Notes under the pieces: model-generated | Databases searched by the model: none | Told to the model about the DNA's origin: nothing | The model's input: only the letters and a program-made list of their open reading frames with translations | In this document: in pieces, positions 55,858 through 64,000 of the stretch | Layout: each line of letters starts with the position of its first letter | How positions within the stretch are numbered: the first letter of the stretch is position 1 | Assembly (NCBI GenBank): GCA_020638735.1 | Contig: JACKHZ010000008.1 | Coordinates: forward strand, 744,001 to 808,000 | Source: Planctomycetota bacterium | GTDB lineage: Bacteria; Planctomycetota; UBA1135; UBA2386 | Reading direction: 5' to 3' | DNA length: 64,000 nucleotides | Program-made: the position numbers and the translations under genes

Positions 55858-56901
55858 TCAGAGGTCTCGGGTGTCCACCATCACCTGCAGGTCCGACCAG
55901 GCGAAGTGGCCCGTGCGGCGGGTGCTGGTGACGACCAGGTGCACCATCACCTGGCGCGCCGACGAATCGCCGACGACCTGGATCTCGAGGCCGTGCGGGA
56001 AGCCGCCGTTCGGGCTGTTGGTCATCACGCCGTACTTGGCGAGGCCGAACGCGCCAGGCGCGTAGTTGCTGGCGATCGAGTGATGACGGTAGCTGAGCAG
56101 GCCCGTGACAGCGTCCTGGCTGCGCAGCACCTGCCACGGATCCGGTCGCCCGCCGAACGGCGTCGTCGACAGCGAGCCGTCGTCCTCGTCGATCTGCCGG
56201 AAGGTCCCGACCACGCTCGGCAACCCACCGCGGCTCCAGACCACCGCGCAGCGCGCGTGCGTCTCGCCGTCCGCGTCCGCGGTCGAGTTGGCGAGGTGGA
56301 TCATGACCTCCTGCTGGTCGACGGGGTCGCTGATGCGATCCACGCAGCCGGCGTCGGCCATCGGCTCGCTCTCGACGCGCACGATGTTGATGCCGATCGG
56401 GTGGCTCGGGTCCGGCCCTCCGTCCTCGGGCGTCAGGTAGTAGTAGACCCACCGGTACACGTCGATGACGTACTCCTCGCCACTCGTGCACGCGAAGCGC
56501 TCGTCCCACGCCACCTTGGCGAAGAAGAGCGAGTTGCCGGTGATCGCGTCGCCGACGACGTCCTGCCGCAACTGCGGCGTGCCCGAGATCGTTGGCAGCT
56601 GGAGGTCGCCGAGCGGCGTCGGCGCGCCCGTCAGGTCCAACGCGGCGAGGTTGGCGAGCCCTTCGGCGTCGTTGCCGAACAGGCGCACCGAGGAGACCAG
56701 CTCGAGGCGGATCGCGTCGGTCAGATCCTGCGTGATCTCGGTGACACGGTTGAGGCGCCGCGCATACTCCTGCGCCTCACCACCCTGCACCGACAGGGTC
56801 GTGAGCACGTAGATCATGCCGACCAGCAGCGTGGAGGAGATGACCAGCTCGATCAGGCTGTGGCCGCGCTGGCCTTGTCGTTCGTTCGTTTGCGTATGCA
56901 T
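55858..56901 (-). CDS. Type IV prepilin/pseudopilin-like protein
   Basis: This is a 347-residue protein. The ATG at 56901 follows GGAGG (in GAGGGAGGACCCG). Short basic leader MHTQTNERQGQRG, then the processing site G-HSLIE and the hydrophobic helix LVISSTLLVGMIYVLTTLS; the Glu5-like residue of the mature helix is present. This is the class III signal cleaved and N-methylated by a prepilin peptidase. The C-terminal 300 residues are beta-rich with four Cys and no family I recognise. It is larger than most pseudopilins (150-250) and belongs to an operon with the giant prepilin 11 bases upstream. Likely a minor pilin or secretion-system pseudopilin. Confidence 0.85.
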   Translation of the reverse strand: MHTQTNERQGQRGHSLIELVISSTLLVGMIYVLTTLSVQGGEAQEYARRLNRVTEITQDLTDAIRLELVSSVRLFGNDAEGLANLAALDLTGAPTPLGDLQLPTISGTPQLRQDVVGDAITGNSLFFAKVAWDERFACTSGEEYVIDVYRWVYYYLTPEDGGPDPSHPIGINIVRVESEPMADAGCVDRISDPVDQQEVMIHLANSTADADGETHARCAVVWSRGGLPSVVGTFRQIDEDDGSLSTTPFGGRPDPWQVLRSQDAVTGLLSYRHHSIASNYAPGAFGLAKYGVMTNSPNGGFPHGLEIQVVGDSSARQVMVHLVVTSTRRTGHFAWSDLQVMVDTRDL

Positions 56902-56912
56902 CGGGTCCTCCC

Positions 56913-59900
56913 TCACCGCTGGATGTAGATGCGGTTCTGGTGCCACGAGTAGTGCACCTGCGCGCCGTCCCGGTAGCACTCGACGCGCAGCAGGTAGCTG
57001 CCGGCCGGAAAGGCGGCCGACGGCGTCGACCAGGTGAACGACTCCTGCCCTGCGCCGGCATCCGACAGCGTCACCAGCGGGTCGTCCGGGGCCTGGCCGA
57101 TCCGGGTCTCGGAGTCGTCCTGCACGTAGCGCCAGGTCGCGCCGTTGTCCGGCGAGTAGAGGATGCGGTAGCGCAGCTGCGACTCGTCCTCCGAGAACGT
57201 ACCGGTCTCGCTGTAGTCGAGGCCGTCCCAGCGCGTCCACTCGATGCCGAAGAGCACCTCGATCTCGTCGGGGTTCATCAGCTCGGTGATGGTCGTCGGC
57301 GATTCGATCTCGACGCGCGCCAGCTGCGGGATGCGCAGCGTGTTGGACGTCGAGCCCGCCTCGAAGAACGTGTGCGCCAGCGTCAGCACGGCCCACTTGG
57401 CGATGAACGTCGTACCCGACTCGACCGCCTTGTCGATGCCGTTGACCACCACGTAGCCCGCCGAGGTGCCGCCCGGATTGACCAGCTTGACCACGCCCGA
57501 GCCGGTGCCGGCGGAGTGCGTGAAGTAGGTCTTGTAGAGCGAGCCGGTGTAGCGCGTCGAGTACGGGGCATACAGCCACTGGTCGCCGCCAGCGCCGCTC
57601 GCGGTCAACGAGAAGGGCCGGCTGATGGGCGTCGTCGCCGGCATCGTCATCGAGTAGTTGTCGCCGATCTCCTGACCGGTCGAGGTCAGGGTGCCGTTGC
57701 CGCTGCTCGAGGAGTGACGGAACGCGCTGGTATTGGTGCCGATGTTGAAGAACGTCGAGCAGCCGTTGGTCGACGTGCGCTGCCCGGCGTCGTAGATGGT
57801 CGTGCCGTAGGCCGTCCGCCCGCCGACCTGGTAGGCGACGTTCATGCCCCACTGGAAGTAGTCGTAGGTGCCGGTGCCGGCGGTCAGGTTGCCGCGCGGC
57901 GGCTCGGTGCCGCTGACGGTGTCCAACCACTCGTCGACGCCGCGGTCGGGGTAGAGCTCGCCGAGCCACGGGTAGCCGACCCAGTAGCCCGAGGCACTGT
58001 AGGCGCCGACGTACGACAGCAGCCACCGGCGCGCGCCGGTGATGGTGTCGATGTAGCCGTTGCCGGTCGTCCCGTGCGGCACCATGTTGCTCGGGATCGA
58101 GTTGGTGTAGCCGTTGGCCGCGTCGTAGCCGATGTCGTTGCCGATACCGAGGTAGTAGTACGAGAAGCCCGTCAGCGTCGTGTAGACGGTCGCGCTCTCG
58201 ACCACGCCGGTGCGCAGCAACTCGAAGTAACGCGGCACGTCGCACGACATCGCGCCCCCCCACCGGTTGCGCAGGCGCGCCCCGTTGATGCCGACGTAGT
58301 CGCCGACCGAGTTCTCGCCGCCGTTGGCCAGCGTGTCGTGGTACCAGTTGTAGGCGTTCGGGAAGTCGTCGCCGCCCGAGAAGCAGTCCTTGTAGGGCTC
58401 GTGGCGCGGGTCGCCGTTGAACTGCGCCCGCTCGGTGATCGGCACGTCGTCCTTGGAGTCCGTCCACCACGCGTAGGTCGTCGAAAGGTTGTCCGGCTGG
58501 ATCGGCGTCGGGAACACCGTGCCGCTCTGCTTCCAGTCGTCGGAGCTGCCGTAGTCGCTGGCGATGCGGGTGCGGACCTGCAACAACACGTCACCGGTGG
58601 GATCGTACGAGTGGCCGTCCGTCTCACGGAACATCGACGAGGTCAGCACGCCGGGCTTCAACTCGAGACGCCACCGCGCCGTGTTCTTCGGCCCCGACGC
58701 GCCGACCGTCGTCAGGTCGGTGACGAAGTCGTTGGTCGAACCGACCGGGCACGGCACGTACTCCATCATGTAGAGTCGCGCGCGCTCGGTGGCCGCCAGG
58801 CCGCGGTTGGCGGTGTCGAGCGGCGCCACCAGCGGCGTGTTGAACAGGTAGACCCGCGTGAACGGGTTGCCGCTCGACGCGACCTCGTCGACGTACTCCG
58901 CGAGGTAGTACATCTCGTTCGTCGCCGGCGTGTCGGACACGTGTTTGGCGTTCTGCCACGAGGACGCGTAGAGGTTGCTGCCGCTGACCGTCACGCCGCC
59001 TGGCACGTTTTGCAGCACGACGTTGCTGTCGAGGCGCGTGTGATCGCTGGAGTCGGTCAGGTCGACGCCGACGATCTCGACCACCATCGGGTCGTTCATG
59101 ATCGTGTCGGCGACGTTGCCGTAGCCGGACTTGTAGGCGTACATGCGCAGCTTGACCGAATCGGTCGTGCCGCCGTCGTTGTTCTTGGTTCGCAGTTCCT
59201 CCGGGTGCGTGACCACGCGCCACTCCGCGTGCTTCTGCGGGTCCTTGGCCGCGTCGCTGTAGTTGCGCAGCGCGGGCATCGGCAGCAGCTCGCCGTGCAG
59301 GTTGATGATCAGCGCGTTCCGGTACTTTTCGCTGTCGGTCGCCAGGTCCTCGAGAAACAGCCGCAACGTCGGCTCCTTGGACATGTCGTCGAGCTCTTCC
59401 GGTTTCGGGTCGCCGACCGCGATCGCGTCGGCGATCTCCTGCTCACGCGCCTCGATCGCGTCGACCCGCGCCTGCCACAGCGCCAGCTCGTCGGGGTAGC
59501 GCATGGCGTGGTTGAAGTAGTCGGCGAGCGCGTACGGGTGCGGGTTGAGATCCCCGTCGTAGCCGTGCATCTCGACGTCGTCGACGTCCATGCGCGCCTT
59601 GAAGTTGTCCGGCACGTAGTAGTAGCCCGAGGCGTTGCCGTCGGGCATGCGGCCCGGGTAGTGGTAGACGTCCGAGATCACCTCGTAGCTGTCGACCTCG
59701 GAGTTGATGTGCGGCTGGTAGAGCTGGTTGCGCCCGAACGCCGCCTTGGTGATCCAGTGCGTGCGGAACGACATGCCGGGGTTGCGGTTCTCGAGGTCGG
59801 TGATCATCGACTCGACGAACGGCTTGATCGAGTCCATGAAGACCCACCAGCCCGGGATGTTCTCGACGGCCAGCAGGTAGACGTCGAACACCTGCGTGGT

Positions 59901-60413
59901 CGGATAGGCGTTGCTCGCCGAGTTGATGACGGCCGACAGGTCGGCCATCGCGTGCTCGTTGCCGTTGCCGTCGCGCTTGAAGACCCGCACCGTGACGTAG
60001 CGCACGTTGCGGTTGTCGAGGCCGGAGAACGGCTGCACGCTGATGCGGCGCGCCCACACCCACTCCCCACCACGCTGGTAGTTGCCGGAGACGACGTGGT
60101 CGGGCAACACGGTCGCGGCGGTGTCCGGGTCGACCTGGATCGTCAGCGCGTTCTTCGTCGTGATGCCGTCGTCGAGCACGTCGAGGTCGACGGCCGCTTC
60201 GATCGAGCCGTTGTCGACGTAGGTCTGGATCTCCGCCAGGATCGCCTGCGCCTTGCTGAACGCGAACACGCGATCGCGCTCGGTCGCCGTCGTCTGGTAG
60301 TTGACGGACAGATGGTTGATCAGCACCACGGCGCTGATGACCATCACCACCATGGCCATGGCCAGCTCGGCGAAGGTGAACCCCGCCTCTCGTTCCGAAT
60401 GCGGTCGCGTCAT
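56913..60413 (-). CDS. Giant prepilin-like protein (1166 residues)
   Basis: ATG at 60413 follows GGGAG six bases upstream. Leader MTRPHSEREAG, then the cleavage site G-FTFAE and helix LAMAMVVMVISAVVLINHLS: a perfect type IV prepilin signal. Residues 40-250 fit a pilin-like head with repeated 'YQ/YV' strands. The remaining 900 residues are extended beta-rich sequence with many Asp, Tyr and Thr (for example DEIEVLFGIEWTRWDGLDYS) and a final Fn3-like 100-residue domain (FTWSTPSAAFPAGSYLLRV). Prepilins are usually 130-300 residues, so this is four times too long and probably sits at a pilus or pseudopilus tip as an adhesin. It is the first gene of the two-gene operon. Confidence 0.87.
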   Translation of the reverse strand: MTRPHSEREAGFTFAELAMAMVVMVISAVVLINHLSVNYQTTATERDRVFAFSKAQAILAEIQTYVDNGSIEAAVDLDVLDDGITTKNALTIQVDPDTAATVLPDHVVSGNYQRGGEWVWARRISVQPFSGLDNRNVRYVTVRVFKRDGNGNEHAMADLSAVINSASNAYPTTQVFDVYLLAVENIPGWWVFMDSIKPFVESMITDLENRNPGMSFRTHWITKAAFGRNQLYQPHINSEVDSYEVISDVYHYPGRMPDGNASGYYYVPDNFKARMDVDDVEMHGYDGDLNPHPYALADYFNHAMRYPDELALWQARVDAIEAREQEIADAIAVGDPKPEELDDMSKEPTLRLFLEDLATDSEKYRNALIINLHGELLPMPALRNYSDAAKDPQKHAEWRVVTHPEELRTKNNDGGTTDSVKLRMYAYKSGYGNVADTIMNDPMVVEIVGVDLTDSSDHTRLDSNVVLQNVPGGVTVSGSNLYASSWQNAKHVSDTPATNEMYYLAEYVDEVASSGNPFTRVYLFNTPLVAPLDTANRGLAATERARLYMMEYVPCPVGSTNDFVTDLTTVGASGPKNTARWRLELKPGVLTSSMFRETDGHSYDPTGDVLLQVRTRIASDYGSSDDWKQSGTVFPTPIQPDNLSTTYAWWTDSKDDVPITERAQFNGDPRHEPYKDCFSGGDDFPNAYNWYHDTLANGGENSVGDYVGINGARLRNRWGGAMSCDVPRYFELLRTGVVESATVYTTLTGFSYYYLGIGNDIGYDAANGYTNSIPSNMVPHGTTGNGYIDTITGARRWLLSYVGAYSASGYWVGYPWLGELYPDRGVDEWLDTVSGTEPPRGNLTAGTGTYDYFQWGMNVAYQVGGRTAYGTTIYDAGQRTSTNGCSTFFNIGTNTSAFRHSSSSGNGTLTSTGQEIGDNYSMTMPATTPISRPFSLTASGAGGDQWLYAPYSTRYTGSLYKTYFTHSAGTGSGVVKLVNPGGTSAGYVVVNGIDKAVESGTTFIAKWAVLTLAHTFFEAGSTSNTLRIPQLARVEIESPTTITELMNPDEIEVLFGIEWTRWDGLDYSETGTFSEDESQLRYRILYSPDNGATWRYVQDDSETRIGQAPDDPLVTLSDAGAGQESFTWSTPSAAFPAGSYLLRVECYRDGAQVHYSWHQNRIYIQR

Positions 60414-60569
60414 CGTCAACTCCCTGTTGGCCAGTGGTGGCATGGCCGGAGCTGTATCGACCGCGGGGGGCCGCCGGGTGGACGGGTTTCGGTGCACTGC
60501 CCCAGAACGGGACGCCTGCGCCCGGCTCCTTGCCATCGGCCCTGCGCGCCGTGGGTCGGCCGGCCGACG

Positions 60570-60790
60570 CAGCGCGATCGCGACCGCGCCGGTGAGACCG
60601 CGGTGCCGCTGCGCGAACCGCCGCACGCGCAGCCACGTCCCGGGACGTCGAGCCTCGATCGGTCGCCTCGCCAGCAGGCTCTCGCAAGCCCCGCCAGGCC
60701 CTGCTCGGCGATGCGGTCGAGCACCTGCACCAGCAGTTCGTGCAGCAGCGAGTCCTCGCTGCGGATCCGGGCTTCTTCGGGAGGGTTCAT
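60570..60790 (-). pseudogene. Relic of a membrane serine/threonine kinase gene, kinase domain deleted
   Basis: ATG at 60790 opens MNPPEEARIRSEDSLLHELL followed by VQVLDRIAEQGLAGLARAC, the kind of N-terminal region that precedes the kinase domain in this kinase family. Near 60675 the reading frame changes. The new frame gives SLLARRPIEARRPGTWLRV and RRFAQRHRGLTGAVAIAL, the juxtamembrane stretch that normally follows the kinase domain just before the membrane helix. The whole catalytic domain between the two is missing. It lies 121 bases downstream of the sigma factor on the same strand, where a partner kinase normally sits. The rest of 60414-60910 holds nothing else. Confidence 0.55.
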
Positions 60791-60910
60791 GCCTTGGCGC
60801 GAGCGGAGCTTGGCTTGACCGACGGAATCCGGGTCACACCCGATTCCGGGCGCGGATCGTCCCCATACCCGCCGATGCCCCACCCACCCGTGACTCCCGC
60901 CGCGCGCTGC

Positions 60911-61468
60911 TCACGCCTCGCCGGCGGCGTCGGCGCTGGCGAGCGCGGCGACCAGCCGGGCCACGGCGCGCGACAGGATCTTGCGCACGGCGACCTCGGA
61001 CTTGTCGAGTCGAGCGGCGATCTCGCCGTGCCCCATGCCGAGCAGGCGGGACATGGTCACGATGTCCCGCTGCTCTGGGGTGAGCAGGTCGAACGCCGCT
61101 TCGACCGCGACCAGCTCCTCACGCGCGGAGGCGTGACGGCTCGGCGAAGGGGACAACCCGGCCAGCTGGGAGGGCAGCTCCGCCGGCCGCTCCCGCGCGA
61201 CGCTGCGCTTCTCGGTGCGCCAGCGCTTGAGGCGATTGCTGACCTTGCGCGACGCCGTCGTGAACAGCCACTCGCGGAAGCCCCGCTCGCCGCCGTGGCG
61301 GAAACGGTCGCGGTGGCGCAGGACCTCCCGTGCCACCGACTGCACGATGTCGCAGCTCTCCTCGCGCGCGCGCAGCTCGGCGCCCATGCGCAGCCGCACG
61401 AACGCGCGCAGCGCCGCCAGGTGGCGCTGGACCAGTTCGTCGACGGCAGGATCGGAGGCTTCGGACAT
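60911..61468 (-). CDS. ECF-like sigma factor next to kinase genes
   Basis: This 185-residue sigma factor has region 2 in residues 10-85 (AALRAFVRLRMGAELRAREE, then CDIVQSVAREVL and FREWLFTTASRKVSNRLKRW) and region 4 in 120-180 (LTPEQRDIVTMSRLLGMGHG, EIAARLDKSEVAVRKILSRA). It is a paralogue of the sigma factor at 15728-16333, sharing region 4 VTMSRLxG. It is divergent from an intact kinase gene (61551) and upstream of a decayed one (60570-60790). The ATG at 61468 has TAGACT nine bases upstream and no ribosome binding site. Confidence 0.9.
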   Translation of the reverse strand: MSEASDPAVDELVQRHLAALRAFVRLRMGAELRAREESCDIVQSVAREVLRHRDRFRHGGERGFREWLFTTASRKVSNRLKRWRTEKRSVARERPAELPSQLAGLSPSPSRHASAREELVAVEAAFDLLTPEQRDIVTMSRLLGMGHGEIAARLDKSEVAVRKILSRAVARLVAALASADAAGEA

Positions 61469-61477
61469 CGCCGGCGA

Positions 61478-61483
61478 AGTCTA
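61478..61483 (-). promoter_or_regulatory. Candidate -10 hexamer (TAGACT) before the sigma gene
   Basis: On the minus strand TAGACT ends 9 bases before the ATG at 61468, with no Shine-Dalgarno between, so a leaderless or nearly leaderless transcript is likely. It shares the 82-base divergent gap with the kinase promoter. Confidence 0.35.
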
Positions 61484-61532
61484 CTCCGCAGGCGCCCCGC
61501 CGGCGGCGGGCCGGCGATCGACGCGACGCCGC

Positions 61533-61538
61533 TATGCT
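61533..61538 (+). promoter_or_regulatory. Candidate -10 hexamer (TATGCT) before the kinase gene
   Basis: TATGCT ends 12 bases before the ATG at 61551. It is one base from the TATACT/TATAAT type and no ribosome binding site follows. The -35 is not evident. Confidence 0.35.
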
Positions 61539-61550
61539 CCGGGCCGTCCC

Positions 61551-64000
61551 ATGGCCGCTGAACGAGGATCGCCCGACCCGGCCGAAGAGGTGTTCGGCGC
61601 GTTCCTCGAGCAGGTCGAGGAAGGTGCCGAGGTCGACTTCGACGCGGTCTGCGAGCGGCACCCGACCGAGGCGCCGGCGCTGCGGCGCATGCACCGCCGC
61701 TGGCTGGCGATGAGCCAGGCGTTCGCCGTGCTGTCGCAGGACGGCGGCGCGGCGGGCGCCGACGCGGGCAGCTCGGAGTCGCTGACGGGGCTGCTGCAGC
61801 GACTGGCCGGCGACCGCGAGCGCTGGCGCCGCTACGCGCTCGGCGCCGAGATCGCCCGCGGCGCGATGGGACGGGTGGTGCGCGCGTGGGACGAGGAGCT
61901 GCGCCGCGACGTCGCGCTGAAGGTGCAGCGCAGCGCCGCCGACGGCCGCCTGCAGCGCCGGTTCGTCGAGGAGGCGCAGATCGCCGCGCAACTCGACCAC
62001 CCCGGCATCGTGCCGATCCACGAACTCGGCGTCGACGCCGAAGGCAGGCCGTTCTTCGCCATGAAGCTGGTGCGCGGCCGCGACCTCGGCGAGCTGCTGC
62101 CGCTGGCCGCAATGGAGCGCGAAGGCTGGAGCCGGACGCGCGTACTGCACGTACTGCTGCGCGTCTGTGAGGCGATGGCCTACGCGCACGACAAGGGCGT
62201 CGTGCACCGCGACCTCAAGCCGCAGAACGTCATGGTCGGCCGCTTCGGCGAGACCTACGTCATGGACTGGGGTCTGGCTCGAGTCGTCGGCCGCGGCGAC
62301 GACGGCGAGGCCGTGCTCGACACCGTGCGGCGCGAGATCGAGCGCGAGGAGAGCGTCGACGACACGGACTCGCCGCTGCTGACGCGCTTCGGCGACGTCG
62401 TCGGCACGCCCGCCTACATGGCGCCCGAGCAGGCCGACGGCGAAGCCGCGGTGGCCGCCACGGCGGTGGACGTCTACGCGATCGGCGCGATCGTCTACCA
62501 CCTGCTCGCCGGCCACGCCCCCTACAGCGACGGCAGCCTCACCGCCCAGCAGATCGTCGACGCAGTGCGCCGCGGGCCGCCGCCGCCGCTGCCGTCGACG
62601 GTCCCCGGCGCGCTGCGCGCGATCTGCAGCCGCGCGATGGCGCGTTCGCCGGCCGAGCGCTACCCGTCGGCGTTGGCGCTCGCCGACGACCTGCGCGCCT
62701 GGCTCGAAGGCCGCGTCGTCTCCGCGCACCGCACCGGCAGCCTCGCCGAGCTGGGCAAGTGGATCGCCCGCAACCGCGCCCTGTCGATCAGCTCGCTGCT
62801 GCTGCTGATCGCGCTGCTGGTCGGCGGCAGCGTCGCGACGCGGCTGTGGCTGGTCGCCGATCGCGCCCGGGTCGCCGCCGACGCCAACGCCGACCGACTC
62901 GCGGTGGAGCTGCTGCACGGCACGTTCCGCAACGCCCGCCAGGCGGTGCGGCTCGACGACTCCGGTCGGTCGGCGACGACGCTGTGGCGGCTGCACGCCG
63001 AGGGCGCGATGCCGCGCGCGACGCATTGGGCGCTGGTGGAGAACACCATGCTCGACCCGGTGCTGCGCAGCCAGCCGTTCGAGGGCGGTCAGGCGATCGC
63101 GCGCTGCCCGCAGCGCGGCGCCGTGCTGGTGGCGGATCGGCACGGACTGCTGCACGAACGTTCTGCCGACGACCTCGGGCCGATGCGCGTGCTCGGTGAA
63201 GCCGGCGCCGCGATCGGCGCGCTGATGGTCGCGACCGACGGGACCTGGGCGGTGACCGGCAACGACGACGGCGAAGTGGTCGTCTGGGACCTCGAACGCG
63301 GCGCCGAGCGGCGACGCACCCGAGCCCACGACGCCCGTGTCACGGCTGCGGCACAGCGCAGCGGCGGCTTCGTCACCGGCGACGCCGACGGCCTGGTCCG
63401 CTGGTGGCCGACTCCGGACGCCGACCCCGTGCTGCTGATGCGCGCCGAATACGCGGTCTGGAAGCTGGAGTTCGACGAGCCGACGCAGGTGCTCGCGGTC
63501 GGCTGCGACCGCGGCCTCGTGGAGCTGCTGCAGGTCGGCGACGGCACCCGCCGCCAGGTGCGCTACGGCGCGCGCCCGATGGCGGCGCTGGCGTTCTCGA
63601 ACGACGGCGCGCTGCTGTGGGTCGGGACCGGCGAACGCATCGTCGCCGCCGAGGTCGCGACCGGCGGCATCGTGCGCCGGCTGCCGTCGCGCAACGGCAC
63701 CTGCCGCGACCTCGCGCAGCTCGACGACGGCACGTTCGCCGCCGGTGGCTGGTGGCGCATCGACCACCTGGCGGCAGACGGCGCGGAGCGCACCCCGTTC
63801 TCGCTGCAGGGCGTCCTGCGCTTCGCCGTCGACCCGGCCGGCAGCTCGATCGCGGTGGTCACCACCAGTTCGCTGTCGCTGGTCGACACGACGTCGCGCG
63901 ATCGGCGCCCGGTCGTCGGCAGCGGCGCGATCGCGCTCAGCGGCGACGGCCGCACCGCGTTCACCTGGCACGGCGGCCTCGCGGTGCTCGACGTGGAGAG
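61551..64000 (+). CDS. Membrane serine/threonine kinase with beta-propeller domain (3' end cut)
   Basis: The first 816 codons are visible. Residues 1-95 form a short helical region (EEVFGAFLEQVEEGAEVDFD). The kinase domain spans about 100-395: glycine loop IARGAMGRV, VALKVQ (Lys), HRDLKPQN, MDWGLAR (DWG instead of DFG, common in planctomycete kinases) and GTPAYMAPEQ. One membrane helix follows near 408-425 (SISSLLLLIALLVGGSVA). After it comes a WD40/propeller region with WAVTGNDDGEVVVWDLE and further repeats, outside the cytoplasm by topology. All catalytic residues are intact. It is divergent from the sigma factor at 61468, so the two probably form a signalling pair. The gene runs past the window end. 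Confidence 0.92.
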   Translation, partial: MAAERGSPDPAEEVFGAFLEQVEEGAEVDFDAVCERHPTEAPALRRMHRRWLAMSQAFAVLSQDGGAAGADAGSSESLTGLLQRLAGDRERWRRYALGAEIARGAMGRVVRAWDEELRRDVALKVQRSAADGRLQRRFVEEAQIAAQLDHPGIVPIHELGVDAEGRPFFAMKLVRGRDLGELLPLAAMEREGWSRTRVLHVLLRVCEAMAYAHDKGVVHRDLKPQNVMVGRFGETYVMDWGLARVVGRGDDGEAVLDTVRREIEREESVDDTDSPLLTRFGDVVGTPAYMAPEQADGEAAVAATAVDVYAIGAIVYHLLAGHAPYSDGSLTAQQIVDAVRRGPPPPLPSTVPGALRAICSRAMARSPAERYPSALALADDLRAWLEGRVVSAHRTGSLAELGKWIARNRALSISSLLLLIALLVGGSVATRLWLVADRARVAADANADRLAVELLHGTFRNARQAVRLDDSGRSATTLWRLHAEGAMPRATHWALVENTMLDPVLRSQPFEGGQAIARCPQRGAVLVADRHGLLHERSADDLGPMRVLGEAGAAIGALMVATDGTWAVTGNDDGEVVVWDLERGAERRRTRAHDARVTAAAQRSGGFVTGDADGLVRWWPTPDADPVLLMRAEYAVWKLEFDEPTQVLAVGCDRGLVELLQVGDGTRRQVRYGARPMAALAFSNDGALLWVGTGERIVAAEVATGGIVRRLPSRNGTCRDLAQLDDGTFAAGGWWRIDHLAADGAERTPFSLQGVLRFAVDPAGSSIAVVTTSSLSLVDTTSRDRRPVVGSGAIALSGDGRTAFTWHGGLAVLDVE

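Noticed and set aside
56940..60818. A 1292-codon open frame on the plus strand opposite the giant prepilin gene
   Set aside because: The translation is Val/Arg/His-rich without structure; the minus strand has a ribosome binding site, a prepilin signal and protein-like composition.

Overview
The window reads as a high-GC (about 70% G+C by eye) Gram-negative-type chromosome, most likely from a planctomycete. Three lines support this. ECF-type sigma factor genes sit beside large membrane-spanning serine/threonine kinases with TPR or beta-propeller output domains, one of them with the DWG variant of DFG. Many genes encode large secreted or lipoprotein products and very large prepilin-like proteins. 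Few genes have a Shine-Dalgarno sequence. No rRNA, tRNA, CRISPR array, integrase or transposase was seen.

Layout. 1-3525 (minus): a tightly overlapped operon of a DUF350-type membrane protein, a glutathionylspermidine-synthase-like ATP-grasp ligase, a single-pass membrane protein and the start of a fourth gene. 3618-11825: secreted or envelope proteins (PhoD-like phosphatase, nidogen-like protein, orphan NodT-type outer membrane factor). 11929-16333: a glycoside hydrolase family 3 remnant, then a Ser/Thr kinase and its ECF sigma factor. 16491-27187: secreted proteins (M36-like metalloprotease, endonuclease/exonuclease/phosphatase-fold enzyme), an aminotransferase, a HAD phosphatase and small membrane proteins. 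27507-33338: a fibronectin III lipoprotein, then a sigma / anti-sigma-like / VIT-VWA lipoprotein operon. 33428-37407: YgiQ-type radical SAM protein, DUF1801 protein with a histone-H1-like tail, and two membrane proteins. 37427-42097: a PAS-rich histidine kinase and NarL-type regulator, with a divergent degenerate kinase-receiver protein. 42116-50356 (all minus): pyruvate-kinase-like protein, orphan VirD4/TraG-like ATPase, PDZ-toroid protein, small Myb-like protein, and a sigma factor coupled to a leucine-rich-repeat membrane protein. 50430-55695: C69 dipeptidase, deoxyhypusine-synthase-like protein, vanadium-haloperoxidase-like lipoprotein and RNA polymerase omega. 55858-60413: a two-gene prepilin operon containing a 1166-residue prepilin-like protein. 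60570-64000: a decayed kinase gene, an ECF sigma factor and an intact divergent kinase cut by the window end.

Three themes tie the window together. The first is signalling to transcription by sigma factor plus kinase, anti-sigma or LRR partner, at four loci. The second is a secretome in which at least five proteins seem to share a C-terminal beta-rich module. The third is expression by overlapping start/stop codons inside operons and probably by leaderless transcripts at operon heads. The best candidates for undescribed biology are the giant prepilin operon, the orphan VirD4-like ATPase without a secretion system, the sigma factor with a decayed kinase relic, and the ATP-grasp/DUF350 operon.
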